A DNA stretch of 64,000 nt from Thelonectria olida. Its lineage: Eukaryota; Ascomycota; Sordariomycetes; Hypocreales; Nectriaceae. Of the stretch, positions 46,836-59,656 are shown piece by piece. Position 1 is the first letter of the stretch. Each line of letters starts with the position of its first letter. The stretch lies in NCBI GenBank assembly GCA_020736575.1, contig JAGPYM010000007.1, positions 496,001-560,000 of the forward strand. Reading direction: 5' to 3'. The notes beneath the pieces were generated by a model, which saw only the letters and a program-made list of their open reading frames with translations, searched no databases and was not told the origin of the DNA. Made by a program: the position numbers and the translations under genes.

Positions 46836-47437
46836 GAATCTAAAGATGAATCTCTATTGTTCAAACTGAATCTCAAGCAAAGCAATGAGGGGGAAGTAAG
46901 ATAGACGAATGCCAAATCTATGGAGAGTGAGGAGATGGATGGGAAACGAAGCGGAGGGACAAGCCTAGCTTCATATACGAAGCCGGCCGGCCTCACATCA
47001 CTTGCAGTCAGTCACCTTGAAGTCGCAATGAAGGTGAAGGGAGACCAAAACGGACAGGGAACAATTCGGGAACAGGGATTGGAGGGAATGAATCACACAC
47101 GCCCCGAAGGAGGGTGTGTCCGCGCGAGTCAAGAAACGTGAAGGCTGAGGAGCAAGGACCGGGAGAGCACGGCAGTGCCAGAAAGGATACGTACAGCGCA
47201 GGCGAAGAGACGGATGGCAGAAGGCATTACAATTCTGTCCAACAAGCTTTCGCGATATGAAAGGGGAGTGCAGCAGAAGAGGGTGTGAAGGGCCACGCCC
47301 AAGGGGAGCTAACGGGGGCGTGCAGGGTGGGATGGACAGTTGCGAACCGATATGGCCATGCCAATTGGGCGCCAAAGGGGACGATCCCTTGGGTCGTGGT
47401 GAGCTGAGAAGGGCCAGCCAGCTGCATCTTTGGACAA

Positions 47438-47458
47438 AGAGAGAGAGAGAGAGAGAGC
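47438..47458 (+). repeat. GA microsatellite
   Basis: About ten GA units. Confidence 0.8.
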
Positions 47459-48494
47459 CTTGGGGCTCACTGGTGTGTGTAGCAGTACTTGGTATCTCAG
47501 CAAGCTGCGAGTTCTCACAAGGCAAGGTCCTGTACGCTCTCAGTAGACTGATGGCACAATCGTCTGAATAGATTGTGTGTGCAGCGCCTGAATTGAAGGT
47601 GAGCGACAGCTCGAGCACAACAACTGACACGCCCTCCCCGGTCCCCTTGCGTCTTCTTCCCGGAAGAGCCCCCACCCTTTTTCGATCCCTCCCCTACGGG
47701 TACAGCTTGCAGGATCCATGGCCACTGCGTTGATCAGGGAAATGGACGACTGTCATGATACAATCGGGCATGGATTAGACGACGACGGCCATGGAAGCAA
47801 TTTGGACGAAGCTCGGGAAGACGGCATGACTGAGTTGGAGTTGCAGCATCATGATTGCCGACTTTTCTGGATGATGCCGATGAGGTACGAATGCAAGTTG
47901 CACAATTCGTATTGTGTCGATCTAAGCTCGCCTTCGATCTCGCTTTCTTAGTTTACGGACTTGACCTTGAGTAGTCAACTTCTAGCGGTCTACGAACGGG
48001 CGCGGCCAGTCCTTCAGCTTCAGATGGAAACGCCCGTCAGATAAGCTGACTCGGTGTGGGTTGTCGACTGACGGGAATTATACGGAGCCCATTTGTGCGA
48101 GTATTCGCAAATGAGAGGACTACACCGAAAGTGAAATGTGATCAAAAACCCAGAAGAAATAATAATAATAATGGATACAATAGATACGCTGCGATGATAC
48201 AAGAGGCTGATTGATGCAAGGGTTGGAAGGGTGTGTGACTGTGCCTGAGGTGACTCGCAGCGAGAAGTGACACGTTTGGGTCCGGTCTTGCGCCGAAGCC
48301 CGCCTCTTTCAACAATAAAAATAAAAGCCAACAGCTGAGGTCCATTAATTGCCTGGAACGGGAAACCCTGTCGCTGTCGAATTCGACCCTGAGGTACGAA
48401 TAAAAGAGAAAACGTTACGGTGAAGCTGCAAGACTATGAGGTGACAAGTACCGTGCCGAGCCCGCCCGGACCGACCGCCGGGGGACCCATTCCG

Positions 48495-48526
48495 TCTCTC
48501 TCTCTCTCTTTTTTTTTTTTTTTTTT
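48495..48526 (+). repeat. CT plus poly-T tract
   Basis: Seven CT units running into about 18 T residues. Confidence 0.85.
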
Positions 48527-50725
48527 GGCTTGCATGGGTTCCCTCTGGAAGGAAAAGAGAAGAAAGTGGATTCTTTCCCTCTGTGGTTTCTATTTGGAGG
48601 AGGTTTCAGGGCTGATGTGATTGATTGTACCTGAGGGCCAGGGCCGTACTCAGGCACGGGTCCAGACCGGGCAAGGTACAGGACAGGACCCAAGGTGAGT
48701 GAATGAGGTGAGTTCCCGAAGCGGTGACGCCGGCCTTTTTCTTGTTTGACACAACGGCAGCCGGCACATACGTACGGAGGCTCAACGCCGTCAGTCGAGT
48801 TGCAGTACGTACATGGCATTACGAGGTGGGCTTCTTGTTTTGTATTGCTGCGAGACGAGGTCATCGTCAGTCATGTGTACGAAGCTACGTAGTATCCCAG
48901 GAGGAGGCGTATACGCGCGCATCTGCCGGCTGACGTCTAGTCTTCTCTCTCTCTGGAATGAAGCTGGCCGTGTCCAAAGTACGAAGCAACTATCGAAAAG
49001 ACGGAGATATTTCGGTCACAACACGGCATGCATGAACAGTACAAAAAGAAAAACTTCCCTTTTGCCTCCATATCGGAGCCGCGCACGGAAGAGACACAAG
49101 AACTCCATTTTAAGCCGCCCCTATCATCAAAGGCTCAGGTTCCACGAAAACTTCAAGGGACAGCGCAAAGCATTGTCATCCGACCTCTCCCGATGTTGGC
49201 CAGACAGAGACAGACATTGAATGGATCGGGGCGTTTTATCAAGGGGTCCCACCCGCAAAGAGCCTCCTTTCTCGATGGGCCCTTGTTGGCTGGCTCTTAT
49301 CCATGGATCTGTGGCGTGGTCGGTGGACTGGTCGTCGACTGGTCGTGGACCCCTGGTGATGCGACTCCGACCGAGACTCACCTTGAATTGAGAGACACAC
49401 GGTCAACGCCCGGCAGGGAAATATGTTGGCGTGGCCCGGCTGCCACAACCTTGTCGTCCCGGTGAGGGGACCGTGAGAATGTGAGACTGGTTCTAGCGTG
49501 CTTCGGACACTTCCCGTCCGCTAATGAGGCGGCGCACGAAGCTTTTTAATTATCATCATCAAGAGCTGAGAGACGGGGATCGTCCTGAGGGACGTGTTGT
49601 TGCTGCTGCTGTTGTCCTTGGGAGCGGTCTGGACGGTCCGTCGCTCCTCGTTTATGCCGAGTTTTCCCTGCTTCTTCACCTCGAGGGTCGTCACGATAAC
49701 AACGACGACCTAATCCACAGGATCAGCAACCATTTCCCGAGGAAACGGACGACAGGAGAGCCGGTCCAAGAGTCCAGACGGGAACGTCCCACTTATTAGA
49801 TTGGGCGCCTCGCGATTCCCGTTCCTATTCCCAGTCGCTGCGATCCACCTGCAGGCAAGGCGTCGGCCGTTTTCCTGATGTTATGTGACTGTCTTCTTCT
49901 TGTCACAGAATTTTTTTTTGGCAATTTTTCAATCAGTCTTGTGTGTGTTGCGGCTCTCCTCTCATGTGTTTCGTAGTTCACACGCCCCTACCCCCTTGTT
50001 CCCTGCGAGTATGCGCCATGGGTTGGGTCACCGGGTCTTTGGGTGAGGTGCGTATCCGTATGACTGGTGTTGTGTGACGGCTGTTGGATGTGGAATGCGA
50101 CCTGAGGGCTCTTATGAGATGTTGAGTCGATTTGGGTGATGTCTGGATGGTTTTATGCTTTCGTGGGCCATCACAAGCTGTGTCATCAGACTATCGACGG
50201 AAAACAGGACAAGGCGTCGTCCAAGGTGAACAAGGTGAATGAGGTGTCAGTGTGTCACTATCATCATGTTAGTTCTCGGACCCATGACTGCCATTTCGCA
50301 TGGGTCAAGAGATCGATCAAGCCTCTCTGATTGGTTGTTGCCTGCCCAGCTTGCAGCCACACAACCGGCACCTGTGATCCCAAGACCCTGCCCACCAGCC
50401 ACACACCAACTGCTGCAAGCACCAAAATAATCTACATAGTGCGGCGTGCGGCGTGCGTGGCGTTCCAAGACCCGAATCCGGGTGGCTGATGTCGCAGCGT
50501 GCCTTTCGTCTAAACCCAATCCGGAGGCGCGTACCTCGCTAATTAGCCGCTTCCAGCATCAGCTCGTCAAGTCACGCTATCTTGCATCATCACGGAAATT
50601 ATGTACGTACTGCCCACAACCTGAGCCGTTGTGTTGTAGATATCCCTCTCTCCCAAATCTCCTCTCACCTCCCCTCTCTCTCACTCTATCGATCGTCTGG
50701 CCGCCGCGCTCTCTTTTTCTCCACC

Positions 50726-51853
50726 ATGGCCTCCTCTCTCGATAGCTTCCTCTCCTTCGTCTCCTTCGTCTTTGGCTGGGTCTATTTCCTCGCCTGGAGC
50801 GCTTCCTTCTATCCCCAGTGCTTCCTCAACTGGCGCCGTCGGTCCACCTCTGGCACCACGGTTGACTTCCCCTTCATCAACGTGCTCGGTAAGTTACGTC
50901 CCCCTTCTCCCAACCGCCCACCGACGAGGCCCAAACATCCCACGCTCTTCATCCCGCGCCAGAGCTTGCTGGCCCAATGACATGGCATGATCCGTCCTGT
51001 GTTCACACCCCCCCGTCCCCCCCTTGGCTGGGATCGCATTTGCTCTGTCCCGGGATTCATGGGTCGCATCGCCCGTTGCCAGGGATGTCTTTTGCGGCTC
51101 GCGATGACCCTCTTCGTCGGGACCGTTCCACTCGAGCGCTTCCTTTTCGCTGACCACAACTTTGCTTTGCTTGCAGGCTTCGTCGCATACTTCGCTTCCA
51201 ACGCCGCATTCTACTACTCGCCCGTCGTCCGTGCCCAATATGCTGCGCGCCACGACGGCCACAAGCCGACTGCTCAGTTCAACGACATCACCTTTGCCCT
51301 GCATGGCGCCGTCCTATCGATAATCCTGACCTCGCAGTATCTCTGGACCTCCGCCTGGGGCTTCACTCCGAGCCCGGGGAACAAGCCCAGCCGATTTATC
51401 CTGGGCGTCTCTGCTGGCTGCGTGACGGGCATCATCTTGACCTACCTCCTCGTGACCGCGGCCCCGGGGGCCGATCCCGCGAGCGACTGGGTAGAGCTGG
51501 ACATTGTCTATGCCCTCGGCTACGTCAAGCTCATCGTCACGCTGATCAAGTACACGCCCCAGGTCCTCTTCAACTACAGGAACAAGAGCACCGAGGGCTG
51601 GAGCATCGTGGGCATCCTGCTCGATCTGTCGGGAGGCATCCTCAGCGTTGGCCAGCAGGGTATCGACAGCTACCTGCAGCGCGACTGGAGCGGCATCACG
51701 GGCAACCCTGTCAAGTTTGCGCTCGGCAACGTCAGCATGATTTACGACGCCATCTTTATTACCCAGCATTACGTGTTATACCGCGGCGCCAGTCTCCGCA
51801 AGACGACAGAGAGTGAGCGACTGCTTGATGATGAGGAGCGAAGGATAGACTAA
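50726..51853 (+). CDS. ERS1: Cystinosin homologue (lysosomal/vacuolar cystine transporter, PQ-loop)
   Basis: Proton-coupled cystine exporter of the vacuole, seven helices with two PQ loops. Exons 50726-50888 and 51177-51853 give 279 residues. Exon 1 holds [27 protein letters not shown], the first PQ loop, and continues into FPFINVLG. After splicing [16 protein letters not shown] follows, as in the family. The second PQ loop is [19 protein letters not shown], followed by [14 protein letters not shown] with the conserved Asp. The C terminus is charged ([12 protein letters not shown]), and I see no clear GYDQL-type sorting motif. The intron is long, 288 nt, with donor GTAAGT, branch GCTGAC and acceptor TTGCAG. 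The frame is open upstream of the ATG to about 50582 but without an ATG. Confidence 0.93.
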
Positions 51854-53004
51854 GACTCCATGATGAAGGCGTTGGGCATTTTTCCGGGGAAGGGGGGCGT
51901 GGTTGTGCCGTTTCTTTTTTTTTTCTTTTTGGCATATTTGCACCCTGTGATAGATCTGGGGGTTGTGTTTGGCGTTTAGATGCATACTGGGAGTTTGGTC
52001 ATTTGAGCATTTACGTGATACCCTAGTCCAAGATTATTCCAGACTCAGGTCACCGCTTATTGTTAATCTACAGTACTGACATATTTTGTCTACCAAGATG
52101 GCTGAAAGAGGCAACTGATGTCCCCTCAAATTTGACCACGCGGGGAAATGTCTTGTGCGAATAGTGACAGGCCCTTGCGGGTGTGTTGCACAATGAGACG
52201 TGGTTTCGACTCAGCTGAGTATTCGTGTCTAGGTAGGTAGGTATGATATGTGCTGTCCTTCTTACGAACCTCTTGTAAGCACTCACGCGAACTGACAGCT
52301 ACTCGGCCTTTCGGGCCATGATTTCGTTTCTAGCCATGATGGATGTGTAACTTGTGTCAGCCTTCCAAAGTCCCAGCCTGGCATTGACATCATCTCCATC
52401 TGTATTGTTTAGTATTAAGGAAAATACCCTCTTGCCGCCGCGCATGTGTGAGTGGTAGCAAAGTGAGACACCAGACGTCATACAGAGAGCACTTCCATGT
52501 GGCATGATATCGGCGCGCGCCCTTCAAAGTCTCGGTGCGGCGGACCCTTGGCGTGTGTGGAGTCCGGTCCCGCCAAGTTGCAGCTCAAGATGCCGAGTTC
52601 GCCCCGACCCGGACGGTAGCCCTCCAAACCCGGACTCGGCAACGACAACATTGCAGCCATCAAAGCGTCCCGTCGTGAAAATATGCGCGGTACAGCGTTG
52701 AACCTGGATCAAAGTGCAATACATACATATATACGTAGATCTCCCCATACACTTCTACGTCATGGTACTGAAGAAATCAAACATTTTCCCCTCTTGATGA
52801 AACGGCCGGGTATTCGTGCAACGCGAACAGCCTCGTGACTGCAAACGTCATTTTGGTACGACGGAGTTGGGTATCTTCTCATTTCTCATCTAACATGGTC
52901 CCCTTGCTTGCTTGTCTACTCTGGTCGTCATGATACATCTAATTCTCTATGCTACATCTGTCCGTCTATTCGTACAAAACCAAAATACCAGACCTTTGTA
53001 TATT
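51854..53004. other. Convergent intergenic region between cystinosin and mitochondrial LeuRS
   Basis: 3' flanks of two convergent genes; AT-richer around 52-52.4 kb. No gene or RNA gene seen. Confidence 0.55.
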
Positions 53005-55999
53005 TCACAGCACAAAGTTGATAGTCCTGCCGCCGCGCACAGGGATCGCTCGCTTCGCAGCCCGCAAGTCATAAGGGCCCTGGGCGAAGCGCGCGGCGCC
53101 CTCTTCCGTGGCGAGAATCTGCTCGACCATCCAGTCGCGCAGCGCGTCGCCCTGCAGCTCGGCGGGCGGTGGGGGAATCGTCACGACGGCACGGACCTTG
53201 CCGTTGACCTGGACGGCACACTGCTGGTGGCGGGGGCGGAGGATTTCGGCGACGGATGGGTCGGCGGTTGGGAACGTGGCCCGGAAGACGGACGTCGAGG
53301 AAGGGTGGAGGAGGGCCCAGCATTCTTCGGCGTAGGCGGGGGTGATGGGAGCCATCATGGTGATGATGACACGGGCAGCCTCGCGCTTGATGAAGGGGCT
53401 GGCTGCCGAGTTGTTGACGAGGGTGTTGGTAAGGGTCATGAGATCAGAGACGACCGTATTGAGAGAGTACACTTCCTCATATGAGGCTGTCACTGAAGTA
53501 ATGGCTCGCTGGACATCTCTCCAAATGACCACCTCTGCATCCCATTCCGCTAGCTGTTTGGGCTTCATGGATGCAAGCTTTCTATGCTTAGCAGAGAGAT
53601 AGTCTTTCGCAGATGAGGATTCGTCCGTCGTCGTCTCCCCGGCCATAGCCGTCACCTGGTCATGCAGACGCTGGAGCCAGCGAGTGACACCCGAGATCTT
53701 AGACTCATCCCAATTAAGGACCTCGCCAACTGGGGCTTGGAAGAGCATGTGAGCACGGGTAGCATCGGCACCATATCGGGCAATGATATCAGTGGGATCG
53801 ACGCCGTTGTATTTTGACTTGGACATCTTCTCATACGCAACAGTCGCAAGCTCTCCGGTAGATACAACACGGGGCTTGGCGGGGTCGGAGAGGTCGACTT
53901 CGTCGGGCTTGAGGAACTTGCCATTCGCTGGATCAATAAAGGTCTTGCCGTGGACCATGCCTTGGGTGATGAGGCGCTTGAAAGGCTCTGCTGACTGAGA
54001 CGTCTCCTCCGAGTACTGGGGGAGCAAGGGGGTGGATGCTATGAACTTGTAGATGAAGCGGGCGTAGAGGAGATGAAGGATGGCGTGTTCGATGCCTCCA
54101 AGGTACGTATCCACAGGGAGAGTCTTTCCCGCCTCGGGAGAGAGAGGTTGTACCTTATTGTGAGGATCTGCGAAGCGTGCATAGTACCAGCTCGAGTCGA
54201 CGAAAGTGTCCATTGTGTCTGTATCTCTGCGAGCAGGCCCACTGCACTTGGGACATGCAGTGTCAACAAACTCAGGGGTCGAATCCAATGGGTTCCCAGT
54301 GCGGCCTGGGGCCCAGTCAACTTCGGGAAGCTCCACGGGAAGCTGTTCGTCAGGAACGGGAACAGGACCGCATGAATCGCAGTGGATGATGGGAATGGGT
54401 GTGCCCCAATACCTCTGGCGACTGATGAGCCAGTCCCGAAGACGCCACTTGTCGACGGGTTTGGCGAGGTTAGCTGCCTCGAGCATGCTGACAATCGCCT
54501 TCCCGGCCTCTGTTGAGGATTTTCCCTTGAAAGGACCACTATGATCAGTCATAATACCGTGTTCGAGGTAGGGTTCGGCATCTATTGGTGCGGTTGTGCC
54601 ATCCTCAGACGGGGCCAGAACACGGCGAATGGGCTGTTCGTCATGGTGGTGCTTCCAGAAGGCATGATCGCGTGTATCATGGCCAGGAACGCCCATGACA
54701 GCTCCCTCGCCGTAATCACCAAGGACATAGGGCGCAACGTAGATAGGTAGAGATACCTTGGTGAGCTCAGGCGTGCCCTCATGGTAGGCCAAAGGGTTGA
54801 TTGCTCGCAACTGTGGCAGCAGATAACCAACCTTGGTGTCCGGAGGTAGCGCAGGTATCGTGTCAATGAAAGCCTGGAGCTCCGGGTCCTCCCTCTTGGC
54901 CAGCTCCACGACGATGGGGTGCGTGGAAGCGAGTGCAATGTATTGGACTCCAAAGAGGGTATCAGGACGAGTGGTGAAGACCTCAATTGACGTCTTCATA
55001 TCGTGACCAAGGGCTAGAATGGGAAACTTGACGGCGGCACCAGTCGACTTTCCGAGCCAATTTTTTTGTTGTGCCAGGACTCGTTCTGGCCAAGCATTGT
55101 CCTTGGCAAGGACGTCGAGCTCTTGGAGGAGTGACTCTTGAAAGTCGGAGATGCGGAAGAACCACTGCTTGAGTTTGCGCTTCTCAACCTTGGCGCCGGA
55201 TCTCCATGAGCAGCCATTGGCATCGACCTGTTCGTTCGCAAGGACCGTTTTATCGATCGGATCGTAATTGACCTCGGCCTCAGCTTGGTAGGCAAGGCCG
55301 CGTTCGTGTAGCATGAGGAAGAGCTTTTGGGTATGTTTGTAGAATTCGGGATCGCATGTCGTCAGCTCCTATACAATTGGGTTAGCCAGAGATCATAGAG
55401 CCAGGTCCCGCGTTAAGAACGGTACTCACGCGATCCCAGTCCCAGCTCCCGTTCATGACCCCGAGCTGTTCCTTCATCTTGGCAATATTGCTCTTAGTCC
55501 ACGGTCCGGGGGCAATCCCTCTTTCCAGAGCAGCATTCTCTGCGGGAAGTCCAAACGCATCCCATCCCATCGGAAGCATCACTTCTTCCCCCTTCATCCT
55601 TCGAAATCGGGCGACGACGTCGGCGATGGAGTAAACTCGGAGATGGCCCAGATGCATGGTGCCAGAGGGGTATGGGAACATAGGCAGGACATAATGGCTA
55701 CCCTGGCTAATGGCCTCCTTGGCCAAAGATTCCCCAGAGGCCTCATCTTCCTTCCATCGCTTACGCCACTTGTCGTCGAGAGCAGGTAGGTCGATGTACC
55801 ATCGTCGTGAGAGGAGGGTTGGGATCTTGTTCAGAGTCGATGAGTTCAGCCGAGTTCGAACTGCCTCCCGGGAAGCATGGGTCAATGCCGACCCGGGTCG
55901 ACGGGCTGCAGCGCAGGATATCAGCCTTCCGTTGAGTAGAGGCATTGAAAAGACGTCGTCATGATGCGACGAAGCTTCAAATGTTAAACGAGGTTCCAA
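53005..55999 (-). CDS. NAM2: Leucyl-tRNA synthetase, mitochondrial
   Basis: Charges mitochondrial tRNA-Leu; class Ia, bacterial-type. Exons 55999-55430 and 55368-53005 on the minus strand give 977 residues. The first 65 residues are Arg/Ser/Ala-rich and poor in acids, fitting a mitochondrial presequence; the Met at 55945 (MPLLNGRL) is a strong alternative start that gives a cleaner presequence. The HIGH motif is HLGH at residues 116-119 in [14 protein letters not shown], and KMSKS is at 704-708 ([13 protein letters not shown]). The editing domain is seen between them ([20 protein letters not shown]), and the C-terminal anticodon-binding part includes QVNGKVRA. In yeast the homologue also helps group I intron splicing. 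The intron (61 nt) joins WDWDR to [14 protein letters not shown]. Divergent from the MTHFR gene across 583 bp. Confidence 0.96.
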
Positions 56000-56582
56000 A
56001 GTTCAGCGCGACTACGGAAACGGAGAAAAAAGGAAGCTCGGGCCATGTCGGTACTTGGGTGGGAACCCTGCATGAATACATGGATAGAGGTACCTCGCTG
56101 GGTGCCACGATGCGTCATTGGCTCCGGCTCGCTCTTTCCATTCGGCGGGTGCCTTACCTAAGGCGGGTGAGGGAACGCGCTGTGAGGAGAAAGGAGCAGG
56201 AACCCCGCTGTGGGAATAGTGCCCCGCCAAACAAATTCGTCTCTCAGACTCCCCCCTCCAAAAGGGAAGAATTGGCGGCACGTGGAAGACAGCATAGTCC
56301 GGATTGTGCATCTTCAACTCCGATCACGAGGGACGCTATTCATGCTGTGGCTTGTAGCTTCCAGGGCTTAATACCAGCTTGTTTTCAATCCCTTGCCTCT
56401 TCCCCGCGAGACTCAATCGACTCCCGCCAACGACTCCACGAACCCCGCCGACGATATCCGCCAACCGTCATCCGTCCTGACTCTTCACCTCGTCCTCCAC
56501 CATCTCCTCCACCATCATCGACCTTCATATCCTTCCCTAAACCCCCGATCATAATACACACACCACTCATCACATCGCGCCC
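56000..56582. promoter_or_regulatory. Divergent promoter of mitochondrial LeuRS and MTHFR
   Basis: 583 bp between two start codons. TGACTC is seen at 56478-56483, and GACTCA at about 56409; both are close to the TGACTCA core of the cross-pathway activator CPC1/Gcn4. A CCAAT box in reverse (ATTGG) is near 56117. The stretch before the MTHFR start is CT-rich. Shared amino-acid-starvation control is plausible but inferred. Confidence 0.4.
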
Positions 56583-58646
56583 ATGCAGCTGCCGTACCGT
56601 TCTTCCCCAACCATGGAGAAGATCACGGACCGCATCGCCGCCCTGCCGGCCGATGGCACCTACTTCTCTCTTGAATTCTTCCCCCCAAAGACGGCGATGG
56701 GCTTCTCCAACCTGCGCGATCGACTTCATCGAATGGAGCGGGCTCTACGTCCACTCTTCGTCAACGTTACATGGGGTGCTGGTGGATCTACTGCCAATAA
56801 GTCCCTGGAGCTTGCCGAGTTGTGCCAGCGCGACCTTGGTCTCACGACCTGCCTTCACCTGACTTGTACCAACATGAGCCGGAAGCTCATCGATAAGGCG
56901 CTTGAGGATGCAAAAGCTCTGGGAATCCGCAACATCTTGGCTCTGCGAGGTGACCCTCCTAGGAACGATGAATACCGCGACCCCGAAGATTCCGAGGACG
57001 ATGGCGGCCAGGACTTCCATTGGGCCAAGGACCTAGTTAAATATATTCGAAAGACACATGGCGACTACTTCTGTATTGGTGTCGCCGCATATCCTGAGGG
57101 TCATGCTGAGGAGAGCCACCCACTTGGTCAGAGTCTCGAACACGATCTCCCTTACCTAGTCGACAAGGTCCAAGCTGGAGCCGACTTCATCATGACTCAA
57201 CTCTTCTTTGACATCAAGGCCTACAATGACTTCGAAGAGGCATTACGGGAACATCCTAGCGGGGCCTTCAAGACAATGCCTATTATTCCCGGTCTCATGC
57301 CTATTCAGAGTTACCAGATGATCAAGCGCACAACTAAGTTGAGCCATGCCAAGGTCCCCGATAACATTCTCGCTCGCCTCAACGCGGTCAAGGGAGACGA
57401 CGAGCGTGTCAAGATGGTTGGTGTGGATATCGTAAGTGAACTTGTGGAGCAGGTCAAGGAATTAAAGAGCAAGTATCCAGGACCCAAGGGCTTCCACTTC
57501 TATACTCTCAACTTAGAAAAGGCCGTGTCCTTCATCCTCGAGAGAACACAGCTCATTCCCGAAGCACCTCAGGATGAGGAGGTCATTCTCGTGGTCGACG
57601 AGGCTGGCCCAATTCCTGTCCTGCAAGTCAATGGCAGTGCCAACTTACACCCCAGCAGCCACTCCCGGTCTCGCGCATCCCGACGACACTCTTCCGTTGG
57701 CTCCGACCCTCACAACCGAGTTATTGTTGGCAACCAGTCGGCAACTCATCCTGAGTGGGAAGCCACGGCTCAGGAGGCTGGTGTTCGGGCTGAGCCCATC
57801 AACACCCGCGCCAACACCCTGGCCATCTCTGAAGGAGAAGGTGTTCTTGGGCGCGAAGCCACCTGGGATGATTTTCCCAATGGTCGCTTTGGTGACGCTC
57901 GATCCCCCGCCTACGGTGAGATTGACGGCTACGGCGTGAGCCTACACATGTCTGTCACCCAGGCTGTGAAGCTCTGGGGATACCCCAAGACGCGCCAGGA
58001 CGTCAATGATCTCTTCATTAAGCACATCAAGGGCGAGCTCCCAGCCATTCCTTGGAGTGAGGAAGAGCTCCTGGCTGAGTCGTCCACCATCCAGCCTCAT
58101 CTCCTACAGCTCAACACCAAGGGTTGGTGGACCGTTGCCTCTCAACCCGCTGTCAACGGCCTGCGCTCCAACGACTCAACCTTTGGTTGGGGCCCTGCCA
58201 ACGGCTTCGTCTTCCAGAAGTCCTTTGTCGAGTTCTTCATCCCCGCCGCCGAGTGGTCTACGCTCAAGGCCAAGCTCGCCTCTCCCGAACTCCGCGACTC
58301 GATATGCTTCTATGCCGGCAACGCCAAGGGCGACTTCGACTCATCCGACTCCAGTGGCGGCCTCGCCAGCTCTGCCACGGCGGGAGGAGCCAGCACCAAC
58401 GCCGTGACTTGGGGCGTGTTCCCCGGAAAGGAGATTGTCACCCCCACTATCATCGAAGAGGTCAGCTTCCGCGCCTGGTGCGAGGAAGCGTTTGGCATCT
58501 GGGGCGAGTGGGCAAAGGTCTATGGCCGTGGTTCCGACACGGAGAAGCTGCTCAACGGCGTCAAGGACGACTGCTGGCTGGTGAACTTGATCCATCACGA
58601 CTTTGTGGAGAAGGACGCCCTGTGGAAACTATTGACGGCGAATTGA
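56583..58646 (+). CDS. MET12: Methylenetetrahydrofolate reductase, MET12 type
   Basis: Reduces 5,10-methylenetetrahydrofolate to 5-methyltetrahydrofolate for methionine synthesis, using FAD. A single exon of 687 residues. The catalytic barrel covers about residues 10-320: YFSLEFFPPKTAMGFSNL, NVTWGAGGSTANKSLELA, LHLTCTNMS, NILALRGDPPRNDEYRD, GVAAYPEGHAEE, GADFIMTQLFFDI and PIIPGLMPIQSYQ. A Ser/Arg linker of about 100 residues separates it from the C-terminal regulatory domain (GWWTVASQPAVNG, WGVFPGKEIVTPTIIEEVSF). Fungi usually have two MTHFRs; SLEFFPPKT, WGAGGST and KGFHFYTLNLEKA match the Met12/met11 paralogue rather than Met13. The ATG at 56583 begins MQLPYRSSPTMEK; the next Met (56613, MEKITDRIA) sits nearer the family start. 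Confidence 0.95.
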   Translation: MQLPYRSSPTMEKITDRIAALPADGTYFSLEFFPPKTAMGFSNLRDRLHRMERALRPLFVNVTWGAGGSTANKSLELAELCQRDLGLTTCLHLTCTNMSRKLIDKALEDAKALGIRNILALRGDPPRNDEYRDPEDSEDDGGQDFHWAKDLVKYIRKTHGDYFCIGVAAYPEGHAEESHPLGQSLEHDLPYLVDKVQAGADFIMTQLFFDIKAYNDFEEALREHPSGAFKTMPIIPGLMPIQSYQMIKRTTKLSHAKVPDNILARLNAVKGDDERVKMVGVDIVSELVEQVKELKSKYPGPKGFHFYTLNLEKAVSFILERTQLIPEAPQDEEVILVVDEAGPIPVLQVNGSANLHPSSHSRSRASRRHSSVGSDPHNRVIVGNQSATHPEWEATAQEAGVRAEPINTRANTLAISEGEGVLGREATWDDFPNGRFGDARSPAYGEIDGYGVSLHMSVTQAVKLWGYPKTRQDVNDLFIKHIKGELPAIPWSEEELLAESSTIQPHLLQLNTKGWWTVASQPAVNGLRSNDSTFGWGPANGFVFQKSFVEFFIPAAEWSTLKAKLASPELRDSICFYAGNAKGDFDSSDSSGGLASSATAGGASTNAVTWGVFPGKEIVTPTIIEEVSFRAWCEEAFGIWGEWAKVYGRGSDTEKLLNGVKDDCWLVNLIHHDFVEKDALWKLLTAN

Positions 58647-59656
58647 GTAAGCGACGGGTCGTGGTCTTGCCAACTTGGTGTCGCTAAGGGCGGTGGGGTG
58701 CTGTCGGTGTTGGGGCATGGGAAAATGCAGTCTGTTCTTTCTTGCACGAGGGTTGGCATTGGTACATACAACAAGTATTCTAGGAGCACACCAGTTCTGT
58801 GCGAGACCATGTGTTAACAATTTAACCCACATTACACCGTCACATAGAAACATGACTGCAGTCTTGGTCTCACCTTGATGGATACTCGCTTACAATTCTT
58901 TGAGTTCACATCTCGAAGCTGTAGCAAACACGACACACATCCAGGTAAATCACAGTTCATCCTCTCACTTGCACGCAAAACCATCGTCAAAGTTTACACG
59001 TACACCTTGGTATATTTTCTCGTGTGTAGGTCTTCAGCTCAAACTAGCTAAAGCTATCTATGTAATCCTCGCCTGGGTTTTTCCCTTTTGCCTACCGATC
59101 CCAAAGAAAAATGAGGAGAGATTTCAATGAACTCTGAAAAGCTTCCAAGACTCTGCCATTTCAGCCCCAAGCCTACTCATAGACTTTTTGCCTGCTTGTT
59201 TGTTTGTGAAGAAAGTCGCAAGAAATAAGAAAAAGAAGAAACCGAAAGTCATCAGGTATCTGTTTCGTTGCCGCGCCATGCCAGTCCAAAAATCAAAAAG
59301 TAAAAGTCGATGAGAAAAGCCCGGCTGTCCGTTCGTTCGTGCCTGAGAAGAGGTAGACAACTAAGAAAGGCGTGATAGCTGTTCGCGAAACAGGCGTTGA
59401 AAGAACGAAGGGGGAAAGGGCGTGAAGAAAGAACTAAAGAAAAGAGAAGAGAAAAACACTCGAGAATTTTGACCGTTGTCGCCCCAACGCCGTGTACAGT
59501 ACAACTCGATGCTTCTGCTTCGTTGTTGCAAGGCTCAAGTGCAGTCCTTGTGGCACACCGGCCACAGGAGTCCAAAAGAAAAAAGGAGAAGTAATGGGTC
59601 GAGAAAAAGACTCATCCAGTCAAGACAAGGAGCGTCAGAAGAAGGACATGGAGTGA
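58647..59656. other. Convergent intergenic region between MTHFR and the SANT-like gene
   Basis: 3' flanks of two convergent genes, with purine-rich stretches about 59400-59460. No gene seen. Confidence 0.55.

Larger units (their letters stand above)
46716..50725. other. 4 kb gene-poor region between F-box-like gene and cystinosin homologue
   Basis: Microsatellite-rich: GTT/GGT repeats just upstream of the F-box-like start (46741-46835), GA repeat at 47438 and a polypyrimidine tract at 48495. Open frames are short and unmatched. The last 100 bp is the CT-rich leader of the cystinosin gene. Confidence 0.5.
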
